Translations under genes and position numbers: made by a program | The notes under the pieces: model-generated | The model's input: the letters and a program-made list of their open reading frames with translations, nothing else | Databases searched by the model: none | Told to the model about the DNA's origin: nothing | From: Mycobacterium kyorinense | GTDB lineage: Bacteria; Actinomycetota; Actinomycetes; Mycobacteriales; Mycobacteriaceae | Assembly (NCBI RefSeq): GCF_002101735.1 | Contig: NZ_LQPE01000176.1 | Coordinates: forward strand, 1-64,000 | Direction of reading: 5' to 3' | DNA: 64,000 nucleotides | Shown: positions 33,145 through 40,127 of the stretch, in pieces | Numbering within the stretch: position 1 is the stretch's first letter | Layout: the number at the start of each line of letters is the position of its first letter

Positions 33145-33372
33145 ATGTTGCACTCGCTGGTTCTCGCCGCCCAGTCCGATCCCCAAGCCGCGGGACTCAT
33201 TCTGCGCGGGATCAAGGGGATTTTCGTCGCGATCGGAAGCATCATCGCCGCGATCGTGTGCGCGCTGATCGCCGGCATGAAGGGGCGCAACCCATTTGGT
33301 TGGGGCATCCTGGGTCTGTTCTTCAGCATCATCACGCTGATCGTCGTCATCATCATTCCCAGCAAGAAGTGA
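33145..33372 (+). CDS. small membrane protein
   Basis: 75 residues with two transmembrane helices (GIFVAIGSIIAAIVCALIAG and WGILGLFFSIITLIVVIII) joined by a short basic, Asn-Pro-containing turn, and a C-terminal SKK. gaaagaagg provides a ribosome site. It follows the lipoprotein by 22 bp, likely in the same operon as glgX. Function unknown. Confidence 0.65.
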   Translation: MLHSLVLAAQSDPQAAGLILRGIKGIFVAIGSIIAAIVCALIAGMKGRNPFGWGILGLFFSIITLIVVIIIPSKK

Positions 33373-33386
33373 CGGAGCGTGTGGCG

Positions 33387-33704
33387 CTAACCCGGATGCA
33401 TCTGCCCGTCGAGGTTGCCTCGTTCTTGCCGGTCAGTGGTGTCGTATTCGGAAGCGGCTGAATCCAGTTTCCCGGCAAGGTCGTGCGACACCGCTTGCAT
33501 GGCCTTCGCCGCCTTCGTGCGGGACTGCTCGGCGGCCAACACCGCCGCAGTGGTCAGCGAGCAAACCAAACCGTGCGAGCTTCCGACATTCACACCGGTG
33601 CCCCGAGTCGCCATATCCGCTGAGGCGACGTCGGTGGCGACCTGCCGGTGCTGACTCGACAGCTTGCGCAAATCCCCAGAAGTGACCTGTAATTCGCCGC
33701 CCAT
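33387..33704 (-). CDS. EspC/EspF-like ESX secretion-associated protein (DUF2580 type)
   Basis: 105 residues. A helical-hairpin protein: ELQVTSGDLRKLSSQHRQVATDV, an alanine-rich second helix, then a C-terminal SEYDTTD that fits the type VII secretion signal Y-x-x-x-D/E. It resembles EspC/EspF-type ESX substrates in size and layout. The start has an AAAGGA site. It lies 23 bp downstream of the EspE-like gene, copying the espE-espF or espA-espC arrangement. Which ESX system would secrete it cannot be told. Confidence 0.72.
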   Translation of the reverse strand: MGGELQVTSGDLRKLSSQHRQVATDVASADMATRGTGVNVGSSHGLVCSLTTAAVLAAEQSRTKAAKAMQAVSHDLAGKLDSAASEYDTTDRQERGNLDGQMHPG

Positions 33705-33727
33705 ACGTAATTCCTTTCTGCGCTGAA

Positions 33728-34462
33728 CTACTGAGCGCCGGTCGGATGCGCGTCTGACGCGATGCTGTCATATCCGGCTCCGGCCCGCCGGATCAACGTC
33801 GCGTTGTGCGCAGCATCGGAAGTCATCTGCGTGACCGCCTTAACGCAGGGAGGAATTGTTCCGGCGACGGCAGCGACTTGGACGGCCATCGAAGCGACTT
33901 CGCCGCCCACCGGGATGGCGAGTGCCAGTAACGCCGGGATGATGGACAGTGTCAGCGCGGTCGCGTTGTGGTCTAGTGTTTCCCGTGTTTTCTCGACCTG
34001 CTCGGCCTCACGATGAAGGACTTCCCTCACCGTCTTGTCGTTTTCCGCCATCTCGGCCGCGCGCTGCTGCTGCTCTTTGTTTCGCTCGCCGTATGTTTCC
34101 GACGCGGACCCCTCCCAGCTGTCCGGTGGATGGGTAGATCCCAGCGTTTCGCCGATGCGGTTGAACGCATTGGCGCCCTCGGCGAATCCGTTCCCGGTCT
34201 CCGGGTCACCGAAACCGAGCGTGTTGGCCATTGCCATCATGGCCAACAGCCCGCCCTGGATGACCGGCAGCGCTGCGGCTTCCGGGATTGCGGCCTCCAG
34301 CTTTTCGCCGATCTGCAGGCCGATAGTGTGGGTGAAACCGACGAAGTCAGCACCGATTCCTGTCAGCGACCACGCGGTGTCTTTCTTGACGCCTTGCGGG
34401 TGGTCGTAGACGAGACCCTTCCAAAAGTTGAAACTCTCGTAGATATCCCTAAGGTCGCCCAC
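33728..34462 (-). CDS. EspA/EspE-like ESX secretion-associated protein
   Basis: 244 residues, GTG start. Helices in the N-terminal half are followed by the W-x-G turn SWEGSASETYGERNKEQQQRAAEM, a coiled-coil-like segment (NDKTVREVLHREAEQVEKTRETL) and a hydrophobic region (LTLSIIPALLALAIPVGGEVASMAVQVAAVAG). This layout matches EspA/EspE-family substrates. Paired with the small EspC-like gene downstream. Probably co-secreted, by analogy. Confidence 0.72.
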   Translation of the reverse strand: MGDLRDIYESFNFWKGLVYDHPQGVKKDTAWSLTGIGADFVGFTHTIGLQIGEKLEAAIPEAAALPVIQGGLLAMMAMANTLGFGDPETGNGFAEGANAFNRIGETLGSTHPPDSWEGSASETYGERNKEQQQRAAEMAENDKTVREVLHREAEQVEKTRETLDHNATALTLSIIPALLALAIPVGGEVASMAVQVAAVAGTIPPCVKAVTQMTSDAAHNATLIRRAGAGYDSIASDAHPTGAQ

Positions 34463-34559
34463 GCCAATCCCATCGTCAGACGCTAACGCGGTTATCGCTC
34501 AGGCTAGCAAGCCGTGGAATGGGTACTGCACACGAAATTCGGGCGAAGCCACCTGGGAT

Positions 34560-35423
34560 TCAGCCAAGCTCAAACCGAGCCTCCTGCAACCGCCGCAGAG
34601 CCCGGTCGTCGGTCAGCTCCACCCGGTACTCGGGGTGGAGCCAATAGAATCGCACCAGCTCCCGGAGTGCGTCGCCATCGGTGGCGTACCAACCTGCCTG
34701 CTTCACCGACGGAGTCCTACCGTTAGCCATCACCATGGTGATGGGGCACAACGCGTACGCATGGACGAAAGTGAGTTTGAACGGACCCCGACCGTACCAC
34801 CGCACCGGAGACACATCGGAGACCGCGGCGACCTCCGACCACTCGCCCTTCTGCGCCCAAAGGCCCTGCGCGAACACGAATCCCCGCGGGGACAGTTGCA
34901 GGAAGCCGCTGCCGCGGCGTTTGATCGTCAACCACACAAAAACGGCGCACACCACGGCGGTGGCAGCGGAAATAAAGAGATACATGCGTCGTATTTCTTC
35001 AGGGACGCCGACAAGCAATACACCCAAGTACCCCAGAACAGCCCAAGATCCCCAGACGACGACGCCGACCACGAGCAACACCGCGGCAAGCATGTCGAAG
35101 CGGCGATCGGGGCGAAGCGTGGTTCCCGTCGAGTCCGCTGTTCCGCGAGGTACGAACCTTGCCATGTACAGCCACTGAAAAAATGGGATGAGCCAAAAGA
35201 CCGCTAAGCCCACAAGCAGTCCGGCGAGCCAATATTTGCCATGAAGCCCAGCGATGAGTGCCCCACCCGCACACAAAGCTGTGCCGCCACCCAACAAAGA
35301 CAGCGCAAGCCTTCTTAGTATTCGGTTCTGCCGGGCTCTGTCGTTCGCTTGGTCGGCCGCCATGAGATCAAGGTCGTGGTCACCGTCGGTGGAGCCGTCA
35401 TGACTCGCGTGCGGGTCGGTCAC
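34560..35423 (-). CDS. membrane protein with PH-like C-terminal domain
   Basis: 287 residues, GTG start. An acidic His/Asp-rich N-terminus (about 1-35) precedes four transmembrane segments in two hairpins (LALSLLGGGTALCAGGALIAG, WLAGLLVGLAVFWLIPFF, LAAVLLVVGVVVWGSWAVLG, LFISAATAVVCAVFVWL). A cytosolic domain follows (FLQLSPRGFVFAQGLWAQKGEWSEVAAVS) that looks like a bacterial PH domain. Not recognised further. It lies upstream of the Esp-like pair on the same strand, 97 bp away. Confidence 0.68.
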   Translation of the reverse strand: MTDPHASHDGSTDGDHDLDLMAADQANDRARQNRILRRLALSLLGGGTALCAGGALIAGLHGKYWLAGLLVGLAVFWLIPFFQWLYMARFVPRGTADSTGTTLRPDRRFDMLAAVLLVVGVVVWGSWAVLGYLGVLLVGVPEEIRRMYLFISAATAVVCAVFVWLTIKRRGSGFLQLSPRGFVFAQGLWAQKGEWSEVAAVSDVSPVRWYGRGPFKLTFVHAYALCPITMVMANGRTPSVKQAGWYATDGDALRELVRFYWLHPEYRVELTDDRALRRLQEARFELG

Positions 35424-35504
35424 GGTCGGAGTTTATCGCCGGTGGTCCGCCGCTCCGGGCAGCATCGTCAGCAGCCTTAACACCGTCGCCTACGATCGAC
35501 CCTC

Positions 35505-38500
35505 GTGCCCCACGACGACGATGAGCGATCGACGCAGCGGATCGCGCGGCTCATCGCCGTCGTCGCGGGAATCGCCGGGGTGCTGCTGTGCGGCGTGGTG
35601 CCACTGCTTCCCGTCAAGCAGACCACCGCAACGGTTCTCTGGCCGCAGGGCAGCAAAGACGGTCACGTCACCGACATCACCGCGCCGCTGGTATCCGGCG
35701 CGCCGCGGTCGCTGGACATCTCCATCCCGTGCCCGGCGATCGCCACCCTGCCCGCGTCCGGTGGCCTGGTGCTCTCGACCCTCCCGGCAGACGGTTTCGA
35801 AACCGGCAAGAACGGGCTGTTCGTCCGCGCCAACAAGGACACCGTCGTCGTCGCGTTCCGCGACACGGTGGCCGCGGTCGCGCCTCGCCCCGCAATCGCC
35901 ACCGGCGCCTGCAGCGTGCTGCACATCTGGGCCGACGCCGGCGGAGCCAACGCGGATTTCGTCGGGATCCCCGGCGCCGCCGGCAAACTGGCATCCGAGA
36001 AGAAGCCGCAGGTCGGCGGCGTCTTCACCGACCTCAAAGTGCCCGCCCAGCCGGGGTTGTCGGTCCGCGTCGACATCGACACCCGGTTCATCACCGCCCC
36101 CACCATGCTGAAGAAGGCCGTGATGGGCCTGGGCGCGCTGTCCGTGCTGGCCGCGATCGTCGCACTCGGCATCCTGGACCGGCACTCCGGCCGTCGCGCG
36201 CCTCGCAACTGGCGGCACATCTGGCGGGCCGGTGTCGCCACGTGGCTCGCCGACACCGGCGTCGTCGGAACCCTGCTGCTCTGGCACGTCATCGGCGCCA
36301 CATCCTCCGACGACGGCTACAACCTGACCATCGCCCGGGTCTCCCGACAGGCCGGCTACCTGGCGAACTACTACCGGTTCTTCGGGACCACCGAAGCGCC
36401 GTTCGACTGGTATCAGGCGGTGCTGGCGCACCTGGCCACGGTGAGCACCGCCGGGGTATGGATGCGCCTGCCGGCCACGCTGGCCGGGATCATCTGCTGG
36501 CTGATCATCAGCCGCTACGCGCTGCGCCGGCTGGGTCCCGGTAAAGGCGGCCTGGCGTCCAACCGCGTCGCGGTGTGGACGGCCGGTGCGGTGTTCCTGG
36601 CCGCCTGGCTGCCGTTCAACAACGGTCTGCGGCCCGAGCCGCTGATCGCGCTGGGCGTGATCGCCACCTGGGCCCTGGTGGAAAGCGCGATCGCCACCCG
36701 CCGACTGGTGCCGGCGGCGGTGGCGATCATCGTGGCGATGCTGACCGCGACGCTGGCGCCGCAGGGGCTGATCGCGGTGGCCGCGCTGCTGACCGGCGCC
36801 CGGGCGATCGCCCGGATGATCGCCACGCGCCGACCGGCCGACGGGCTCCTGGCGCCCCTCGCGGTGCTGACGGCGTCGCTGTCGCTGATCACCGTCGTGG
36901 TATTCCGGTCGCAGACGCTGGCGACGGTCGGCGAGTCCGCGCGCATCAAATACAAGGTCGGCCCGACGATCGCGTGGTACCAGGAGTGGCTGCGTTACTA
37001 CTTCGTCACCGTGGAGAGCAACGCCGACGGCTCCATGACGCGGCGGTTCGCCTGGCTCATCCTGTTCTTTTGCCTGTTCGGCGCCCTGGTCGTGCTGTTG
37101 CGCCGCGGCCGGGTCGCGGGCCTGGCCAGCGGGGCGGTGTGGCGGCTGATCGGCACCACCGCCGCGGGCCTCTTGCTCCTGACGTTCACGCCGACGAAGT
37201 GGGCGGTGCAGTTCGGCGCGTTCGCCGGGCTGGCCGGCGCGCTGGGCGCAGTCACCGGGTTCGCGTTCGCCCGCGTCGGCCTGCACAGCCGCCGCAACCT
37301 GACGCTGTACATCACCGGGCTGCTGTTCGTGCTGGCCTGGGCGACCTCGGGCATCAACGGCTGGTTCTACGTCGGCAACTACGGGGTGCCGTGGTTCGAC
37401 ATCCAGCCGGTCATCGCCAGCCACCCGGTGACGTCGATGTTCCTGGCGGCCTCGATCGCCACCGGCCTGCTGGCCGCCTGGCAGCACTTCCGGATGGACT
37501 ACGCCGGGCACACCGAAATCGCGCCCACCCGGCGCAACCGCATCCTGGCCTCCACGCCGCTGCTGGCGGTCGCCGCGATCATGGTGCTCGCCGAAGTGGG
37601 CTCGATGGCCAAGGCCGCCGCCGTCCGCTACCCGATGTACACCACCGCCAAGGCCAACCTCGCCGCGCTGAAATCCGGCCTGTCGAACACCAGCTGCGCG
37701 ATGGCCGACGACGTGCTGGCCGAGCCCGACACCAATGCCGGTCTGCTGCAACCCTTTCCGGGTCAGCAGTACGGGCCGGCCGGGCCGCTGGGCGGTGTGA
37801 ACCCGGTCGGCTTCAGCCCCAACGGCGTCGGCAAGGACCTGCAGTCGGACCCGGTGGTGTCCAAGCCGGGCCTGGTCAATTCCGACGCCTCGCCCAACAA
37901 GCCCAACGCCGCGATCAGCGACTCGGCCGGCACCGCCGGCGGCTACGGCGCGGTCGGGATAAACGGGTCGCGGGCGGCGCTGCCGTTCGGCCTCGACCCG
38001 TCGCGCACCCCGGTCATGGGCAGCTACGGCGAAAACAGCCTGGCCGCCACCGCCACCTCGGCGTGGTACCAACTCCCGCCACGAACCCCGGACCGGCCAC
38101 TCGTCGTCGTCTCCGCCGCCGGCGCCATCTGGTCCTACAAGGAGGACGGCGACTTTTCCTACGGCCAACAGCTGAAACTCGAATGGGGCGTTCGAAACCC
38201 CGACGGCTCAACGCAACCCCTCGGCCAGGTGTATCCGATCGACCTCGGCCCCCAGCCGGCGTGGCGCAACCTGCGGTTCCCGTTGACGACGGCCCCGCCC
38301 CAGGCCAACGCGGCACGCATCGTCGCCTACGACCCCAACCTGAGCTCCGAGCAGTGGTTCGCGTTCACCCCGCCGCGAGTGCCGGTGCTGCAAACCCTGC
38401 AGCGGCTGATCGGGTCGCAGGCGCCGGTACTGATGGACATCGCGACCGCCGCGAACTTCCCCTGCCAGCGGCCGTTCTCGGAACACCTTGGCGTCGCGGA

Positions 38501-38783
38501 ACTTCCGGACTACCGGATCCTGCCCGACCACAAGCAGACCGCCGCGTCGTCGAACCTGTGGCAGTCGGCCGAGGACGGCGGGCCGTTCCTGTTCACCACC
38601 GCGCTGCTGTGGACGTCGACCATCCCGACCTACCTGCGCGACGACTGGTACCGCGACTGGGGGTCGGTGGAGGCCTATCACCGATTCGTGCCGGCTGATC
38701 GGGCGCCGAACGCAGTGATCGAGCAGGGTGTGGCCACCGTCTACGGCTGGAGCCGACAAGGACCGATTCGAGCATTGCCATGA
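35505..38783 (+). CDS. embA: arabinosyltransferase EmbA
   Basis: 1092 residues, GTG start. The N-terminus MPHDDDERS.. and LLCGVVPLLPVKQTTATVLWPQGS, the GT-C motif SSDDGYNLTIARVSRQAGYLANYYRFFG and the C-terminus GPIRALP identify EmbA (about 1094 residues in M. tuberculosis). With EmbB it adds the terminal branched arabinan of AG. About 15 transmembrane helices with a large C-terminal periplasmic domain. It should couple to embB, but a TnpB element now follows its stop codon immediately. Confidence 0.95.
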   Translation: MPHDDDERSTQRIARLIAVVAGIAGVLLCGVVPLLPVKQTTATVLWPQGSKDGHVTDITAPLVSGAPRSLDISIPCPAIATLPASGGLVLSTLPADGFETGKNGLFVRANKDTVVVAFRDTVAAVAPRPAIATGACSVLHIWADAGGANADFVGIPGAAGKLASEKKPQVGGVFTDLKVPAQPGLSVRVDIDTRFITAPTMLKKAVMGLGALSVLAAIVALGILDRHSGRRAPRNWRHIWRAGVATWLADTGVVGTLLLWHVIGATSSDDGYNLTIARVSRQAGYLANYYRFFGTTEAPFDWYQAVLAHLATVSTAGVWMRLPATLAGIICWLIISRYALRRLGPGKGGLASNRVAVWTAGAVFLAAWLPFNNGLRPEPLIALGVIATWALVESAIATRRLVPAAVAIIVAMLTATLAPQGLIAVAALLTGARAIARMIATRRPADGLLAPLAVLTASLSLITVVVFRSQTLATVGESARIKYKVGPTIAWYQEWLRYYFVTVESNADGSMTRRFAWLILFFCLFGALVVLLRRGRVAGLASGAVWRLIGTTAAGLLLLTFTPTKWAVQFGAFAGLAGALGAVTGFAFARVGLHSRRNLTLYITGLLFVLAWATSGINGWFYVGNYGVPWFDIQPVIASHPVTSMFLAASIATGLLAAWQHFRMDYAGHTEIAPTRRNRILASTPLLAVAAIMVLAEVGSMAKAAAVRYPMYTTAKANLAALKSGLSNTSCAMADDVLAEPDTNAGLLQPFPGQQYGPAGPLGGVNPVGFSPNGVGKDLQSDPVVSKPGLVNSDASPNKPNAAISDSAGTAGGYGAVGINGSRAALPFGLDPSRTPVMGSYGENSLAATATSAWYQLPPRTPDRPLVVVSAAGAIWSYKEDGDFSYGQQLKLEWGVRNPDGSTQPLGQVYPIDLGPQPAWRNLRFPLTTAPPQANAARIVAYDPNLSSEQWFAFTPPRVPVLQTLQRLIGSQAPVLMDIATAANFPCQRPFSEHLGVAELPDYRILPDHKQTAASSNLWQSAEDGGPFLFTTALLWTSTIPTYLRDDWYRDWGSVEAYHRFVPADRAPNAVIEQGVATVYGWSRQGPIRALP

Positions 38784-38960
38784 CGCTGACCCAGACCGAA
38801 GTCTGGGGATTCCAACCCATCCCACCTACTTAGGCAGCAGGAAAGCTGAGTTGAGGTTCACAGTTCGCAGACCGCCCAACGGCGAGGTCTCCCTGTGCTG
38901 TCACCGCCCGCCCGGCGGCGATTTTGCGAGCCGCGTTCACGTCGGCGTTGCACGGCCCCG
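38784..38960 (-). ncRNA. candidate omega-RNA (TnpB guide RNA)
   Basis: Known IS605-family omega-RNAs start inside the 3' end of tnpB and run through the right end into flanking DNA, which serves as guide. Here, on the tnpB strand, after the stop, GGAATC is followed by CCCAGAC-TTCG-GTCTGGG (38807 to 38790), a 7-bp stem with a highly stable UUCG loop. The right end would then fall at about 38784, so the guide would be the reverse complement of the embA 3' end (about 38764-38783). The 5' limit is a guess. Confidence 0.5.
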
Positions 38961-40014
38961 TCTTGCAGGCCACACACGAAAAGACCGCTTGGCTCTTGCG
39001 GTTTTCCGGTGCGATGTGCCCACAGGCAGCGCATCGTTGCGACGTGTAGGCGGCAGGGACCCGTTCGAGGCGTCCCGCGGCTTTGTGGTCGAGCCGGGCA
39101 ACCAGCCGACCCCACCCTTGATTCCTGATCGCGCGGTTAAGCCCACGTTTCTGCGCGACCCGCACGCCCGGTTTTTCCGCGGTGCCGCGCGCCGAGCGGG
39201 TCATCGCCCGCACATCGAGGTCTTCCACCCGAATAGTGTTGAATCGGCGCGCCAGATCGGTGGTGGTCTTCTCCACCCAGTCACGTCGCCGGTCTGTTTC
39301 ACGTGCTTTGAGTTTCGCGATCGCCAGTTTGGTGCGCGCTCGGTGGTTGGAGCCGCGTTGGGCGCGGGCGAGGCGTTGTTGCAGCCGCCGCAGCCGGGTT
39401 TGCTCACCAGGCGTCAGGCTAGGAGTGTGGAGCAGCTCGCCTGTAGACAGCGCCGCCGAGACCGCCACACCCCGATCGATGCCGACCACGCTGGTATCGT
39501 CCGGTCCTGGGATTGGCTCGGGGATGTGGGCGAAGGCGATATGCCACCGTCCGGCCCGGTCCCGGGTGACGCGATACGACTTTGCTCCCGAGGGCACCGT
39601 TCGGGTGCAGCGGAACCGGACCCATCCGATCTTGGGTACCCATACCCGTCCATAACGCCGACTCACCGTGGCGATATGGCCGGGTTTGACCCCGACCTGA
39701 CGGAAGCCTTCGTGCACGCCGGCCTTGCGAAACGACGGACGGCGATGGGTGTGGGCGAAAAAGTTGCGCATGGCCTGGGCGAAATCCCGCAGCGCCTGCT
39801 GCTGCACAGTTTGGGACCCGGCGGCCAACCAGTTGTATTCGCCACGAATCTCGGTCAACTGGGCACATTGGTCGTTGTAACCCGGGGTGTGCCGTCCGGG
39901 CTGCCACATCTGCTGCTGCTCCACAGCCAGGTTCCAAACAAACCGCGCATGCCGACAATGCTCTACCAACCCCACCTCCTGAGCAGGTGTGGGCAACAAC
40001 CGGAACCGAGACAT
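38830..40014 (-). CDS. tnpB: TnpB RNA-guided endonuclease (IS605 OrfB)
   Basis: 394 residues. The N-terminal OrfB helix-turn-helix region reads SRFRLLPTPAQEVGLVEHCRHARFVWNLAVEQ. The RuvC-like nuclease residues are intact: D180 (VVGIDRGV), E264 (IRVEDLDV) and D358 (CNADVNAARK). The zinc finger has CAAC (328-331) and CVAC (347-350). TnpB is a programmable nuclease that cuts the empty donor site and so favours element retention. No frameshift or stop is present, so activity is plausible. It is antisense to the emb operon. Confidence 0.93.
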   Translation of the reverse strand: MSRFRLLPTPAQEVGLVEHCRHARFVWNLAVEQQQMWQPGRHTPGYNDQCAQLTEIRGEYNWLAAGSQTVQQQALRDFAQAMRNFFAHTHRRPSFRKAGVHEGFRQVGVKPGHIATVSRRYGRVWVPKIGWVRFRCTRTVPSGAKSYRVTRDRAGRWHIAFAHIPEPIPGPDDTSVVGIDRGVAVSAALSTGELLHTPSLTPGEQTRLRRLQQRLARAQRGSNHRARTKLAIAKLKARETDRRRDWVEKTTTDLARRFNTIRVEDLDVRAMTRSARGTAEKPGVRVAQKRGLNRAIRNQGWGRLVARLDHKAAGRLERVPAAYTSQRCAACGHIAPENRKSQAVFSCVACKTGPCNADVNAARKIAAGRAVTAQGDLAVGRSANCEPQLSFPAA

Positions 40015-40127
40015 ATTCGCAAGCTAGCCACCACCACCGACAACACTGGAGATCGCAAGCCTGCGCAGGTCGGGACCAGCGTTCCTCCCGCGTGTAACTC
40101 TTGGAGTTTCCCGTCGAAGGGGGTCCG

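Larger units (their letters stand above)
38784..40097 (-). mobile_element. IS605/IS1341-type TnpB-only insertion between embA and embB
   Basis: The element is about 1.3 kb and contains tnpB but no Y1 transposase (tnpA), so it would need a trans-acting transposase. The right end lies in 38784-38829, where a hairpin with a UUCG loop sits next to the embA stop. The left end is probably near 40093: in element orientation TTAC (40097 to 40094) precedes a GC-rich subterminal palindrome (CCTGCGCAGG, 40060-40069). IS605 elements make no target duplication, so ends are estimates. Removing it would leave about 30 bp between embA and embB. Confidence 0.75.

Noticed and set aside
35490..38168. 892-residue minus-strand ORF antisense to embA
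   Set aside because: Same codon-bias artefact; Arg/Gln/Gly low-complexity product, whereas embA is clearly real.
38784..40097. A complete autonomous IS605 with tnpA
   Set aside because: No Y1 transposase with the HUH motif was found on either side of tnpB; only embA and embB flank it.
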